A DNA stretch of 39,301 nucleotides from JBMYTN01 sp049604415 (GCA_049604415.1 JBMYTN010000035.1:1-39301), one strand, 5' to 3'. Shown: positions 1 through 9,764, numbered from the stretch's first letter. Made by a program: numbers and translations. The notes: a model not told the origin generated them from the sequence alone.

Positions 1-52
1 TCACCGCGTCAGGGGTGAATGATCATTAGCCTGGGACACCGGCTGCCCTAAA

Positions 53-77
53 CCGCCGAGCTGCTAAAGCTCGGCGG
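53..77 (-). terminator. hairpin spanning the serC stop codon
   Basis: A perfect 10-bp stem (53-62 with 68-77, 5-nt loop) includes the last codons and the TAG stop of serC. Read on the minus strand it is followed by TTTA and then G-rich sequence, so the U-tract is poor. It may be a weak terminator or a 3'-end stabilising hairpin. Bases 1-52 show no recognisable gene. Confidence 0.4.
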
Positions 78-1227
78 CCACGGCCTCCATGGCCCAATCA
101 ATCCAGGGCAACAAGGCAGCCATATCCGACGTTTCCACCGTCGCACCGCCCCAGATCCGCAAACCGGCGGGGGCATCCCGATAGGCCCCGATATCATAGG
201 CGACACCGAGACTGTCCAATTTGGACACGACCGCCTTGGCCGCTGCCGCACCGCCATCGGCCTGAGCTTGAAACGCCGGATGGGTCAACTTCAGGCAAAT
301 CGACGTGCTTGAGCGGGTTTCCGGTGCCTCAGCAAGAAAAGCCACATTCGGATTGCCCTCCACCCAACTGGCCACCGCAGCCAGATTGCTTTCCGACCGG
401 GCGATCAAAGCGGGCAAGCCACCAAGGCCATCCGCCCAGGCCAGCGCGTCGAGATGGTCTTCTACGCAGAGCATCGATGGGGTGTTGATGGTCTCGCCCT
501 TAAAAATGCCTTCGATGAGTTTGCCACCCTTGGTCAGGCGGAAAATCTTTGGCAGTGGGCGGTCCGGTGAAAAGCTTTCCAAACGCTCCACGGCGCGCGG
601 CGAGAGGATCAGCATGCCATGGGCGGCTTCGCCCCCCATCACCTTCTGCCAGCTATAGGTCACCACATCCAACTTGTCCCAGGGCAGGTCCATAGCAAAA
701 GCCGCGCTGGTGGCATCGCAAATGGTCAAGCCTGCGCGGTCCGCTGCAATCCAGTCGCCATTGGCCACTTTGACGCCCGAGGTGGTGCCGTTCCAGGTGA
801 AGACGATATCACTGGCCATATCCACGGCAGATAAATCCGGCAGGGCACCATAGTCGGCTTCAATGACCGTGCAGTCGCTGAGCTTGAGTTGTTTGACCGC
901 ATCGGTCACCCAACCACTGCCGAAGCTTTCCCAGGCCAGCATGGTGACCGGTCGGGCGCCCAACAGGCTCCACATGGCCATCTCCACCGCCCCCGTATCC
1001 GAAGCGGGAACAATGCCGATCCGATAGTCTTCGGGCACCCCAAGCAGGGTGCGGGTTTGGTCGATCACGGCTTTCAGTTTGGCCTTGCCCGGTTTGGCCC
1101 GGTGAGAGCGGCCAACCAGAGCGTCTGACAGGGCTTCAACCGACCAGCCGGGGCGCTTGGCACAGGGGCCAGACGAAAACAGGGGATTTGCGGGCCGTTG
1201 GGTCGGTTGGGCGGGAACAGCGCTCAT
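64..1227 (-). CDS. serC: phosphoserine aminotransferase
   Basis: PLP enzyme that transaminates 3-phosphohydroxypyruvate to phosphoserine in serine synthesis. The same enzyme acts on the 4-phosphohydroxythreonine branch of pyridoxal phosphate synthesis. The protein has 387 residues, the usual length of the alphaproteobacterial form. The PLP lysine is K195 in SYSWQKVMGGEAAHG, preceded by the cofactor-binding CDATSA segment (170-175). The N-terminus RPANPLFSSGPCAKRPGW is typical of this subgroup. The ATG is preceded by an AGAAGAGA purine stretch. In relatives serA usually follows serC; that position lies outside this window. The 90 bases upstream, to the permease stop, could hold a leader, but I could not confirm a known serC leader RNA. 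Confidence 0.95.
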   Translation of the reverse strand: MSAVPAQPTQRPANPLFSSGPCAKRPGWSVEALSDALVGRSHRAKPGKAKLKAVIDQTRTLLGVPEDYRIGIVPASDTGAVEMAMWSLLGARPVTMLAWESFGSGWVTDAVKQLKLSDCTVIEADYGALPDLSAVDMASDIVFTWNGTTSGVKVANGDWIAADRAGLTICDATSAAFAMDLPWDKLDVVTYSWQKVMGGEAAHGMLILSPRAVERLESFSPDRPLPKIFRLTKGGKLIEGIFKGETINTPSMLCVEDHLDALAWADGLGGLPALIARSESNLAAVASWVEGNPNVAFLAEAPETRSSTSICLKLTHPAFQAQADGGAAAAKAVVSKLDSLGVAYDIGAYRDAPAGLRIWGGATVETSDMAALLPWIDWAMEAVAAEL

Positions 1228-1317
1228 GGGTCTCTTCTTTGTCTCTGGAGCTTCCGGAAAGGGCGGGCGGGCACTCTAGCGCAGCCCCTTCACAGGGAAA
1301 ACCCCAGGAAATCCAAA

Positions 1318-3195
1318 TCAGAGCGACAAAAACAGCGGCGCGATCACCGAAAACACCGCCCACATCACCAAAACCAGCGGCAGACCAGCCTTGATGAAAT
1401 CCACAAACTGATATTGTCCTGGGGCCATCACCAAAAGATTGGTCTGATAGCCGATCGGGGTGGCAAAGGAGCAATTGGCGGCCAGAACCACGGCAATGGC
1501 GAAGCTATGCGGATCGGCCCCGATCTCATGGGCCAGACCAATGGCGATCGGCGTGAACAGCACGGCGCAGGCATTGTTGGTGAGAATATTGGTAAACAGG
1601 CTGACCAGCAGGAACAGCACGGACATCACCACCCAAGGGCTGGCATCCCCCAAACTGCCGAGAATGGATTGCGCCACATAGGCCGCCGCCCCGGTGGAGG
1701 CCAAGGATTCCCCCAAGGCCAAGGCTGCGGCAACCACCAACAGGATCTTGCGGTCCAAGGCCCGGCCCGCCTGGTGCAAGTTCAAACAGCCGGTGATGAT
1801 CATCAGGGTAGCCGCCCCGATGGCCGCAACCGTAATCGGAACCCAGCCCAGCGCTGCCGAGCCAATGGCCGCAGCAAAAATCGCCAAGGCCCGGGCGGCA
1901 TGATGACGGCGCAACAAGGTGTCTTGGGTCCCAGACAGCACCACAAGGTCGCGTTCCTGACGGATCCGCTCAATGTCGTCCTCGCGGCCCATGACCAACA
2001 ACACATCCCCGGCTTCCAACCGAATCTCTGTCATTCGGGCGCGGACCATCCGGGCCCGACGCTGCACCCCGGCAACGATCGCACGATAGGTTTGGACGAA
2101 CCCGGATTGGGCCAGGGACCGGCCGCACATGCGCGAGGATGGCGGCAGCATCAATTCGACCAAGACCATCTCGTCGCTGTCCTTGCCGTCCCGCCCGCTA
2201 TCCACCAAGCCTTGGCGGCGCAAACGGTCCCGCCCCCGGTCCTCGCCAAAATCCTTCGGTGGGTGGAAGGCCCCGGGATGGCGGGCCGCGATGTCCGCCA
2301 GGACCGGCCGGGTCGCCGCGATGACGACAATATCTCCGGCATGGAGGACGAAATCCTCGTCCATCAGCGGGAATTGCACTTCGCCATTGCGCAAGATCAT
2401 GCGCACGGTGGCTTCGGGCAAGGAGCGGAACTGCCCCGCCACCGGCTTTTCCCCGTTCAGTACACTGTCACTGGGCACGACGATTTGGCTGATGAATTGC
2501 TTGCCTTGACCGTCCTGGCGGTCAATGCGGCCACTGCGGTTGGGCAGCAATTTTGGCAGAACAAAAATCACATAGGCCAAGCCCGCCACCGCCATGACCA
2601 GAGCGATTGGCGTGAATTCAAAAAAGCTGAAGCCCTCCATGCCCTGATCAATCATCGCACTGGAGACCAAGAGATTGGTCGAGGACCCAATCAAAGTGGT
2701 CATGCCGCCAATGATCGCGGTGTAGGACAAGGGGATCATCAACCGTCCGGCCCCTTGGCCAAGCCGCCGGGCCAGGGCCTGCATCAGGGGAATGAAGATC
2801 ACGACCACCGGCGTGTTGTTCAAAAACGCCGATAAGACGGCCACGCCGATCAACACCACAATGGTGGCGGTGGCAGGCGAGGTTCGGGCTGAGGACGCTG
2901 CGCCAGCCAGAGACTCCAACGCCCCGGTTCGCACCAATCCTTCGCCGACCACCAACAGCGCCAAGACCGTCAACAAAGCGGGGTTGGAAAACCCAGCGAG
3001 AAGCCGCGCGGGTGTTAGGCCTTCACCGCCTTCCACCGGCGGCAACGGAAACAGATGGAAAAACAGCAACAAGCCCGCGAGCACCGCCAGAGAGGTCAGC
3101 TCCAGGGAAATCCATTCGGTCACATAGAGCAGCACCACCAGCCCGGTCAGAGCCAGCACCACCCACATCTGAAAGTCTGCGCCCAGGGCGATCAC
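1318..3195 (-). CDS. SLC13/DASS-type permease with two TrkA-C domains
   Basis: Inner-membrane transporter of the divalent anion:sodium symporter superfamily, about 625 residues. An N-terminal half with several membrane segments contains NNTPVVVIFIPLM. The cytoplasmic middle has two RCK_C/TrkA-C-like domains (one near ILRNGEVQFPLMDEDFVLHA, one near VELMLPPSSRMCG). The C-terminal half contains TNNACAVLFTPIAIG. The paired N-N/T-P segments are the substrate and sodium sites of the family. I chose the GTG at 3195 because GGGAGGGG lies just upstream; ATG at 3213 or 3168 are alternatives. The substrate (sulfate, dicarboxylate or other anion) cannot be read from the sequence. It lies between phzF and serC with gaps of about 90 bases on each side. 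Confidence 0.85.
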   Translation of the reverse strand: MIALGADFQMWVVLALTGLVVLLYVTEWISLELTSLAVLAGLLLFFHLFPLPPVEGGEGLTPARLLAGFSNPALLTVLALLVVGEGLVRTGALESLAGAASSARTSPATATIVVLIGVAVLSAFLNNTPVVVIFIPLMQALARRLGQGAGRLMIPLSYTAIIGGMTTLIGSSTNLLVSSAMIDQGMEGFSFFEFTPIALVMAVAGLAYVIFVLPKLLPNRSGRIDRQDGQGKQFISQIVVPSDSVLNGEKPVAGQFRSLPEATVRMILRNGEVQFPLMDEDFVLHAGDIVVIAATRPVLADIAARHPGAFHPPKDFGEDRGRDRLRRQGLVDSGRDGKDSDEMVLVELMLPPSSRMCGRSLAQSGFVQTYRAIVAGVQRRARMVRARMTEIRLEAGDVLLVMGREDDIERIRQERDLVVLSGTQDTLLRRHHAARALAIFAAAIGSAALGWVPITVAAIGAATLMIITGCLNLHQAGRALDRKILLVVAAALALGESLASTGAAAYVAQSILGSLGDASPWVVMSVLFLLVSLFTNILTNNACAVLFTPIAIGLAHEIGADPHSFAIAVVLAANCSFATPIGYQTNLLVMAPGQYQFVDFIKAGLPLVLVMWAVFSVIAPLFLSL

Positions 3196-3284
3196 GCCGC
3201 GCCCCTCCCGCATCCGCCAATATATGGCCAGGCCCCGAGAGAGGGCCGTATGGGCCGAGACCTAACCGTCATGACGCCACCCAC

Positions 3285-4154
3285 TCACGCCGTCACGTGC
3301 AAGACGCCAGAGACGACGGTCACGGCGCGGCCCTCGACAACAACCCGGCTGCCATCTTCGCTCAGGCTGCAATGCAGATGCCCTCCCCGGGGGGAGACCT
3401 GGCGGGCGACCAGGGCGCGTTTGTTCAAGCGTTTGGCCCAAAAGGGTGTCAAACCGCAATGGGCCGAGCCGGTCACCGGATCTTCTGGCAAACCTGCTGC
3501 GGGGCCAAAAAACCGGCTGACAAAGTCACAGCCCCAGGGACCGCTCACATCTGCTGGCGCGGTCACGACCAGGCAAGGGATGTTGAGGGCCAGCAACTCC
3601 ATCGGGTCGAAGGACAAGCCCTGGACCCGCTCCGGGCTATCGGTCATGGCCAGCATGGTGCCATGGGGTTCATCAACCGCGACATATTCCAGCACCGGGG
3701 CTTTGAGCATCAGCTCCAATTCCGGCGGTGGGATTTTGCGGCTGCCCACATCATAGGCCGGGAAGTCCATGCAATAGCGGCCCTCCTCCCCTTTTGAGAC
3801 CAACAAAGGACCGCTCAAAGTTTCAAAGCGCAGCACCTCGGGGACCGGAGCCCGCTCGGTGTTCAGCACATGCGCGGTCGCCAAGGTCGCATGACCACAA
3901 AGCGGCACCTCCACTTTGGGCGTAAACCAGCGCAGATCCCAACTGCCCGGCTCGTCCTGTCGCGGCACCAAAAAGGCGGTTTCCGACACATTGTTCTCAG
4001 CGGCAATTTTTTGCATCAAATCCGTTTCGAGCGGGGCATCAAGCAAACACACCGCTGCCGGATTGCCGCCAAAGGTCTGATCGGTGAAGGCGTCCACTTG
4101 GTATTGCGGAATATCGAGCCGTCCAGTGGACGTCCCCTGCCGAGGGTCTGACAT
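3285..4154 (-). CDS. PhzF family isomerase
   Basis: A 289-residue protein of the PhzF/diaminopimelate-epimerase-like fold. Seen: YQVDAFTDQTFGGNPAAV (18-35), the catalytic-acid segment NNVSETAFL with E58, FTPKVEVPLCGHATLA, and DPVTGSAHCGLTPFW near the C-terminus. PhzF proper isomerises a phenazine precursor. Most family members in non-phenazine bacteria have unknown substrates, and no phenazine genes are present here, so only the family is assigned. GAGGAAAA precedes the ATG. The gene follows thiD by 12 bases on the same strand, so the two are probably cotranscribed. Confidence 0.9.
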   Translation of the reverse strand: MSDPRQGTSTGRLDIPQYQVDAFTDQTFGGNPAAVCLLDAPLETDLMQKIAAENNVSETAFLVPRQDEPGSWDLRWFTPKVEVPLCGHATLATAHVLNTERAPVPEVLRFETLSGPLLVSKGEEGRYCMDFPAYDVGSRKIPPPELELMLKAPVLEYVAVDEPHGTMLAMTDSPERVQGLSFDPMELLALNIPCLVVTAPADVSGPWGCDFVSRFFGPAAGLPEDPVTGSAHCGLTPFWAKRLNKRALVARQVSPRGGHLHCSLSEDGSRVVVEGRAVTVVSGVLHVTA

Positions 4155-4166
4155 GGATTTTTTTCC

Positions 4167-5036
4167 TCAGTCCGCCCCAGTGGATCCGCCGCCGGCCACT
4201 GGGAATAGATCATTCACCGCACCACGATCAGCGCGGGCCTCAAAGGTCATCACCGTATGGGCATGGTTCAAGGGGCCATGTCCGCCGCCATAGCCAGGGG
4301 CGGTCAAAATGGCCTGGCGGACATAGGCCCGCGCCCGGGCCACCGCATCTTTCACCGCACGGCCTTGGGCCAAGCCAGCCGCAATCGCAGAAGCCAAAGT
4401 GCATCCGGTGCCATGGGTGTTGGCGGTCTCAATGCGCTCGGATTGGAACGGGTGGAGACCCTCTGGCGTGACCAGCACGTCGGTCAGCACCGACCCATCC
4501 ATATGCCCGCCCTTCATCAACACCGCCTGTGGCCCTTTGCTCAACAGATCGCGGCCCGCCTGCGCCATCTCCTCCACCGTTTTGATCGGATAGCCGACAA
4601 GGACCTCGGCCTCAGGCAGATTGGGAGTCAGCAGATGCGCCCGGGGCAACAGCCGTGCTGTCAGGGCCGATACAGCATTTTCTTCCAACAGGCGATGGCC
4701 GCCTTTGGCCACCATCACCGGATCCACCACGACGGGAAGATCGTCAGGCAATGCCTCCAGAACATCGGCAACGGTGTCGATCAGCGGGGCGTCCGCCAGC
4801 ATGCCGGTTTTGATCGCATCCGCGCCAAGGTCTTCCAAGACCAGGGTCATTTGTTGGCGCAGGAAATCCAGCGGCACGGGATGAACACCAAACACCCCTT
4901 TGGTGTTTTGTGCGGTCAGAGCCGTGATTGCCGTCGCCGCATAGCCCTTCAGCGCTGTGACGGCTTTGATGTCTGCCTGGATGCCCGCACCGCCGCCGGA
5001 ATCCGACCCCGCTACGATCAAGACACGCCCGTTCAT
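4167..5036 (-). CDS. thiD: bifunctional hydroxymethylpyrimidine kinase / phosphomethylpyrimidine kinase
   Basis: Phosphorylates HMP and then HMP-phosphate to the pyrophosphate used in thiamine synthesis. The protein is a 289-residue ribokinase-fold enzyme. The N-terminal motif is VLIVAGSDSGGGAGIQADIK (5-24), with ITALTAQNTKGV (37-48) and VDPVMVAKGG (104-113). The C-terminal anion-hole/catalytic motif is THGTGCTLASA (207-217). GGAGG precedes the ATG. A second thiamine gene, thiE, lies on the other side of the window (28,223) and is not linked. I see no TPP riboswitch consensus upstream. It is divergent from the DUF4139 gene, with 180 bases between them. Confidence 0.95.
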   Translation of the reverse strand: MNGRVLIVAGSDSGGGAGIQADIKAVTALKGYAATAITALTAQNTKGVFGVHPVPLDFLRQQMTLVLEDLGADAIKTGMLADAPLIDTVADVLEALPDDLPVVVDPVMVAKGGHRLLEENAVSALTARLLPRAHLLTPNLPEAEVLVGYPIKTVEEMAQAGRDLLSKGPQAVLMKGGHMDGSVLTDVLVTPEGLHPFQSERIETANTHGTGCTLASAIAAGLAQGRAVKDAVARARAYVRQAILTAPGYGGGHGPLNHAHTVMTFEARADRGAVNDLFPVAGGGSTGAD

Positions 5037-5216
5037 CCACAGCCTCCGTTATATTTTTTCGCTACTCTGTTAAACGCGGAATTGGAGTGCTGGCAAGCCT
5101 TGAACTTGGCACCTTTCGCAGGCGCATGACCACAATTCCTCAAAAACATGCCTTTTTTTTACCATCCCGGCCCAGTAGGACAGGATCATTGTCGCTCACT
5201 CCAGGGGAGATCCATC

Positions 5217-7346
5217 ATGGTTTCGCATCTTGCGCCGGTTTCACCAGCGGCCCTTTCGGCCTTGGCGATCAGCCTGGCCATGGGATCCCTGGCATCAACG
5301 GCAATCGCCCAGGACTCCTCCCCTGGCCCCACAGCTGCGCCGGAGCTGCGGCTGGAACGGGTGATCCTGTCGACAGGAGGGGTCGGGCTGTTTCACCACA
5401 GCGCTTCCGTGACTGGCACAGCCACCTTAACCCTTCCGGTGCGCATTGATCAGGTTGACGATGTGCTCAAAAGCCTGCGCCTGTCCGACCCATTGGGCGG
5501 CGGCGTGGCCGCGCTTCTGCCAGTGCGCGCGCCGCTTGATGAAGTGTTTCGTGCTCTGCCCCTGGATCCGGAAGATCTCTCCAGCCCCAGCCGCCTCCTG
5601 GCCAGCTTTATTGGTGCTGAGCTGACCATCAGCGGTCCGCAGAGCCTTACAGGACGTTTGCTCTCGGTGACCCCGGAAGCCGTGTTGAGCCAGGATGGCA
5701 GTGAATTTCTCCGCCACCGCATTGGGTTGATGACCGCCCAAGGTCTGAAGCAAGCCATTTTGGAGGACGCCACCGGCGTGGCCTTCAGTGATCCGAAGAT
5801 ACAACAGATCATAGATAAAGCCCTGGCCGCGCTGTCGACCTTGCAAGACGGCACCACCCGGACCATTGAGGTCACCCTGGGAGCCGGATCCGAACCAACC
5901 TCTCCGCGCGCCGTCAGCCTGTCCTATTTAGCCGAAGTGCCGCTGTGGAAAGCCAGCTATCGCTTGACCCTGCCCCCTGTCACCCAAGACAGCGGCCCGC
6001 AAACCGATGCCCGCTTGTCCGGGTGGGCTGTCCTGGAAAACCTGTCGGGCCAGGATTGGACCGACGTTACCCTATCAGTGGCGTCCGGAGAGCCGGTCAC
6101 CTTCCAGCAAGCTCTCTATGACCCCTATTTCGTCGACCGCCCGTCCGTGCCGGTGGAAATTTCCGGTCGGGTGTTGCCCGATGCCGACGGCGGGGCGACG
6201 GCCTATGCGGATGCGCCGCTCGCTGAAGCCGCCCCCGCCATGGCTCCGGCTCCTGGAATGGCACCCACCATGCGCATGCAGGTCACGAGTGCCAGCCCCT
6301 TGGATGATCAAGCAGGTGCCCCAACGGCCCTGCGCCAACAAGCCGCCGCGCAAACCCTGTTCACCTTCCCCGCCCCGGTCACTCTGCCCAATGGCCACAG
6401 CCTGTTGATGCCACTGACCCAGGATGGCACTGAGATCACGCGCCTGGCGGTCTATCGACCCCAAGACAACAGCCGCCATCCCTTGGCAGCCGTGTCGCTG
6501 AAAAATGACAGTGGCACCGCGCTGCCCCCGGGCGCGGTCACGCTCTACCAAGCCGTGGACGGCGGTGGCATCACCCATCTGGGCGATGCCCGGCTCTCAA
6601 CCCTGCCGCCGGACGAAGAACGTCTGTTGTTCTTTGCCGTGGATAGCGCGGTGGTGGTGGATCGGGAACAGTCCGCAAGCCGCACCGTCTCGGGCCTGTC
6701 AGCCGCCAATGGCGTGCTGCGCCTGCGCGAGGTCGAACGGATCCGGACCACCTATACCCTCACCGCCCCAACCGATAGCCCGCGCCGGGTGGTGATCGAG
6801 CACCCCCGGCGACCGGATTGGGAAACCCGGCTAGAACCCACCCCCGGGTCCGGATCCGATGCGGTGCCTGAGCCCGCGACCCGGACCCGCACGGATAGCG
6901 TCCACCGGCTTGGCTTTGATCTTACCGCCGGGGAGAGCCTCCAGGTCACCCTGCTTGATGAACATCCCGTCGCCCAACAGGTGTCCATCGGCAGCCTGTC
7001 CGGCCCCCTATTCGCCAGGTTGAATGGCGGTGATGGTCTAAGCGACCGAGAACGGGCGGCGGTGGAGCGTCTTGCCGAGCTGGCCGCTGAAAGCCGGGCC
7101 TATGAAAACAAGATGGCCGACCTGACTCGGGACCGGGTCCAGATTGCCGAGGACCAGGCCAGACTGCGCGACAATCTGCAGTCGGTTCCGGAGGGCAGCG
7201 ATCTCCAGCGGCGCTATCTGGAACGGCTGGAGGCCCTGGAGGATCGGATCGAGGGCATCGATACCCAATTCAATGCCGCACGGTCGGCCGCCGATGAGGC
7301 CCGCCAAACCTTGGAGCGCTATATCAGCAGCCTGCGTCTCCCCTAA
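5217..7346 (+). CDS. secreted DUF4139 domain protein
   Basis: Predicted exported protein of about 709 residues. The start is the ATG at 5217, preceded by GGGGAG; a longer in-frame reading to 5148 lacks such a site and would bury the signal peptide. Residues 1-32 look like a signal peptide ending in STAIAQ. The middle has the DUF4139 pattern (SLSYLAEVPLWKASYRLTLP, then GWAVLENLSGQDWTDVTLSV and DPYFVDRPSVPVE). The C-terminal 110 residues are charged and probably coiled coil (RAAVERLAELAAESRAYENK onward). DUF4139 proteins include the mucoidy-inhibitor-A-like group, whose role is unclear. It is convergent with glmM, 20 bases apart, with no terminator visible between them. Confidence 0.85.
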   Translation: MVSHLAPVSPAALSALAISLAMGSLASTAIAQDSSPGPTAAPELRLERVILSTGGVGLFHHSASVTGTATLTLPVRIDQVDDVLKSLRLSDPLGGGVAALLPVRAPLDEVFRALPLDPEDLSSPSRLLASFIGAELTISGPQSLTGRLLSVTPEAVLSQDGSEFLRHRIGLMTAQGLKQAILEDATGVAFSDPKIQQIIDKALAALSTLQDGTTRTIEVTLGAGSEPTSPRAVSLSYLAEVPLWKASYRLTLPPVTQDSGPQTDARLSGWAVLENLSGQDWTDVTLSVASGEPVTFQQALYDPYFVDRPSVPVEISGRVLPDADGGATAYADAPLAEAAPAMAPAPGMAPTMRMQVTSASPLDDQAGAPTALRQQAAAQTLFTFPAPVTLPNGHSLLMPLTQDGTEITRLAVYRPQDNSRHPLAAVSLKNDSGTALPPGAVTLYQAVDGGGITHLGDARLSTLPPDEERLLFFAVDSAVVVDREQSASRTVSGLSAANGVLRLREVERIRTTYTLTAPTDSPRRVVIEHPRRPDWETRLEPTPGSGSDAVPEPATRTRTDSVHRLGFDLTAGESLQVTLLDEHPVAQQVSIGSLSGPLFARLNGGDGLSDRERAAVERLAELAAESRAYENKMADLTRDRVQIAEDQARLRDNLQSVPEGSDLQRRYLERLEALEDRIEGIDTQFNAARSAADEARQTLERYISSLRLP

Positions 7347-7366
7347 GCGCCTCTTGGTACGGGGAG

Positions 7367-8734
7367 TTAAACGGCGCTGTCGCGGGCGGAGGCTATGACG
7401 TCACATAGCTCACCGACCACCTCCTGAACCAAGGTATCGTCATCGCCTTCGGCCATGACCCGGATCAAGGGCTCGGTACCGGATTTGCGGATCAGCAACC
7501 GGCCACAGCCATCGAGCCGCTGCTCGCCCGCTTGCACGGCATCCGCCACCATGGAGGTCTGCAACAGGGCCGCCGGATCGGCACCTTCAACACGGACATT
7601 GCGCAGCAATTGCGGCACCGGGGTAAAGGCATTTAACAGCTCGGATGCTGTTCCGCCGCGCTCCAGCAATGCGGCCAGCACCTGCAGGGCTGCCATCAGG
7701 CCGTCGCCCGTGGTGCCATGATCGGCCATGACAATATGGCCCGATTGCTCCCCGCCCAGATTGAAGCCACCAGCGCGCATCTGCTCGACCACATAGCGGT
7801 CTCCGACTGGAGTGCGGATCAAGGACAATCCGTCCCCGGTTAAATACCGCTCCAGGCCCAGATTGGACATCACGGTGGCAACGACGCCGCCGCCTTGCAG
7901 CAGCCCGCTGCGCTGCCAATGGCTGCCCATCACCGCTAAGATCTGATCGCCATCGATGACCCGCCCGGTTTGATCAACCAAGACCAGCCGGTCCGCATCG
8001 CCATCCAATGCGATCCCCAGATCGGCTTTCTGTTTCACCACCGTTTGGCAGAGGCCCAAAGGATGCTGAGATCCGGCATCCCGGTTGATATTGGTCCCAT
8101 CGGGAGACACCCCGATGCTGACCACATCGGCTCCCAGTTCGTAGAGCACCATGGGGGCCACCCGATAGGCCGCCCCATGGGCGCAATCAATGGCAACCTT
8201 CAGGCCATCCAGCCGCATGCCCTTTGGGAAGCTGTTTTTGACGAATTCGATATAGCGCCCAGCGCCATCATCCAACCGGCGCGCACGGCCCAGGGCTTCC
8301 GGGGCAACGCGCAAACCGTCCGGCGAGGCCGCCATCAGCTGTTCGAGAATAACTTCATCTTCGTCGGTGGTTTTGTACCCGTCCGGCCCGAACAGTTTGA
8401 TCCCGTTGTCCTGATACACATTATGCGAGGCGGAAATCATCACGCCCAAATCGGCCCGCAGGGAGCGGGTCAACATCGCCACCGCCGGGGTCGGCAACGG
8501 GCCCAGCAAGACCACATCCATACCAGCGGCGATAAATCCTGCGGTCAAAGCCGGTTCGAGCAAATAGCCGGACAACCGGGTGTCCTTACCGATCACCACC
8601 GTATGCCGGTGATCCCCCCGGCGGAAATGGGTGCCTGCGGCCATGCCCAGGGCAAGGGCCGTTTCTGCGGTCATCGGCGCACGGTTGGCCGTGCCGCGAA
8701 TGCCGTCGGTACCAAAGAGACAACGCTTGGTCAT
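7367..8734 (-). CDS. glmM: phosphoglucosamine mutase
   Basis: Interconverts glucosamine-6-phosphate and glucosamine-1-phosphate for UDP-GlcNAc, hence for peptidoglycan and LPS. The 455-residue length is standard. Key motifs: FGTDGIRGTAN (7-17), the active-site phosphoserine S103 in MISASHNVYQDNG, the metal-binding DGDADR loop, GGEQSGHIV for sugar binding, and RKSGTEPLIRVM near the C-terminus for phosphate binding. In many proteobacteria glmM directly follows ftsH-folP. Here the LysR/DUF1127 pair lies between folP and glmM. No strong Shine-Dalgarno is seen before the ATG (only GGTGAT), and the 94 bases upstream hold no clear promoter. Confidence 0.96.
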   Translation of the reverse strand: MTKRCLFGTDGIRGTANRAPMTAETALALGMAAGTHFRRGDHRHTVVIGKDTRLSGYLLEPALTAGFIAAGMDVVLLGPLPTPAVAMLTRSLRADLGVMISASHNVYQDNGIKLFGPDGYKTTDEDEVILEQLMAASPDGLRVAPEALGRARRLDDGAGRYIEFVKNSFPKGMRLDGLKVAIDCAHGAAYRVAPMVLYELGADVVSIGVSPDGTNINRDAGSQHPLGLCQTVVKQKADLGIALDGDADRLVLVDQTGRVIDGDQILAVMGSHWQRSGLLQGGGVVATVMSNLGLERYLTGDGLSLIRTPVGDRYVVEQMRAGGFNLGGEQSGHIVMADHGTTGDGLMAALQVLAALLERGGTASELLNAFTPVPQLLRNVRVEGADPAALLQTSMVADAVQAGEQRLDGCGRLLIRKSGTEPLIRVMAEGDDDTLVQEVVGELCDVIASARDSAV

Positions 8735-8828
8735 GGAGAACTACGATCACCTACGGAAGTTATGATCGCTTGGTCTACTCCTCCCAAGGCCTATTCCGCA
8801 ACCTCGAACCACGCCTCGTAAGGTGCCG

Positions 8829-9704
8829 CTAGGCAGCACGGGGGAAGCGGAGCGCGACCATCTGCCGGATATGATTGGCCATCTCATGGGCGACCTCATT
8901 GGCCCCATCCAGCGGCAGATAAAGATTGATCCGGAAGCCGGGCAGGCTCGGCACCCCATCGGTCTCACAGAGGATCTCAAAATCCTCCGGCACCGTGCAG
9001 GTCAAAATAGCCATCACCCCCATATCGGCCCGGACCGTGGCCATGGTGATTTCGGTGGATTGCAGATCGTCGCAGACAATGCGCCAAGGGCGGCCAAAGT
9101 CGGTCAATGCCCGCAAGGTGGCCGCCCGAAAGGCGCAGGTCCGCGCCCCCATCGCGATGGGCAGCACATCGCGGGTGTGGGCGCTGCCGCCCCGGGGGCC
9201 GACAAAGACCAATCGGTCGGTCATCAAGGTCTCGGAGCCCGGTCCGCCATCCATCTCGGTGGTCAGGGTCAGATCAATCTCGCCATTGGCCAACATGGTG
9301 CGCAACACCGGACTGGTTTTGCTGACCAGGGAGACGTTGACCTTGGGCCAAGCCTGGCTGAAGGAGCGCAACACATGGGGAATGAACGGGCCGATCAGAT
9401 CATCGGGCACCCCAAGCCGGACTTCGCCTTCAAATTCCGGCGAGGTCATCATGCCCCAGACCTCATCATTCAAAGCCAGCAGCCGATGGGCCGATCCGAT
9501 CAACCGTTCACCGGCTGGCGTTAAGGTCAGGCCGCGCGAAGAACGCTCAAACAAAGGCTGCTCAAACAGGTCCTCCAAACGCTTAATACGCTGGCTGACC
9601 GCCGCTTGGGTCACGTTTAACAAGGTCGCAGCCTGGGTCATGCCCCCGGTCTCTGCGACGGCGACAAAAGCTCTGACCAGAGCGGTATCGATATTGCGCG
9701 CCAT
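8829..9704 (-). CDS. LysR family transcriptional regulator
   Basis: A 291-residue regulator. The N-terminal winged helix-turn-helix covers about residues 1-60 (RAFVAVAETGGMTQAATLLN and TQAAVSQRIKRLEDLFEQPL). The effector-binding domain starts near residue 90 (GEVRLGVPDDLIGPFIPHVL). I chose ATG 9704 because GAGGG lies 6 bases upstream; in-frame starts further upstream would add residues not typical of the family. It is divergent from a DUF1127 gene, an arrangement seen repeatedly in alphaproteobacteria, so it may control that gene and itself. The ligand is unknown. It separates folP from glmM. Confidence 0.9.
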   Translation of the reverse strand: MARNIDTALVRAFVAVAETGGMTQAATLLNVTQAAVSQRIKRLEDLFEQPLFERSSRGLTLTPAGERLIGSAHRLLALNDEVWGMMTSPEFEGEVRLGVPDDLIGPFIPHVLRSFSQAWPKVNVSLVSKTSPVLRTMLANGEIDLTLTTEMDGGPGSETLMTDRLVFVGPRGGSAHTRDVLPIAMGARTCAFRAATLRALTDFGRPWRIVCDDLQSTEITMATVRADMGVMAILTCTVPEDFEILCETDGVPSLPGFRINLYLPLDGANEVAHEMANHIRQMVALRFPRAA

Positions 9705-9736
9705 CCCGGCCCTCATAACGGATCGTTGTTGGGTTA

Positions 9737-9764
9737 ATAATAAACATTCGTTTTTCTTATGCAA
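9737..9764 (-). promoter_or_regulatory. putative promoter of the LysR gene with a nearby dyad
   Basis: On the minus strand TTGCAT (9764-9759) and TATTAT (9742-9737) are separated by 16 bases, close to the sigma-70 pattern. The spacer contains an AAAC-N4-GTTT dyad at 9742-9753, which could be a LysR operator. The region is much richer in A/T than its surroundings. Assignment is by pattern only. Confidence 0.4.

Noticed and set aside
1228..1317. serC leader RNA motif
   Set aside because: A leader RNA upstream of serC is known in alphaproteobacteria, but these 90 bases gave only short weak stems and I could not match the motif with confidence.
1198..2835. 545-codon open frame on the plus strand
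   Set aside because: It runs antisense to the well-supported permease gene and is Gln/His/Arg-rich, as expected from the reverse of a GC-rich gene.
3285..5036. Phenazine biosynthesis locus
   Set aside because: Only a PhzF-family gene is present, with no other phz genes. The family is broad and mostly of unknown function.
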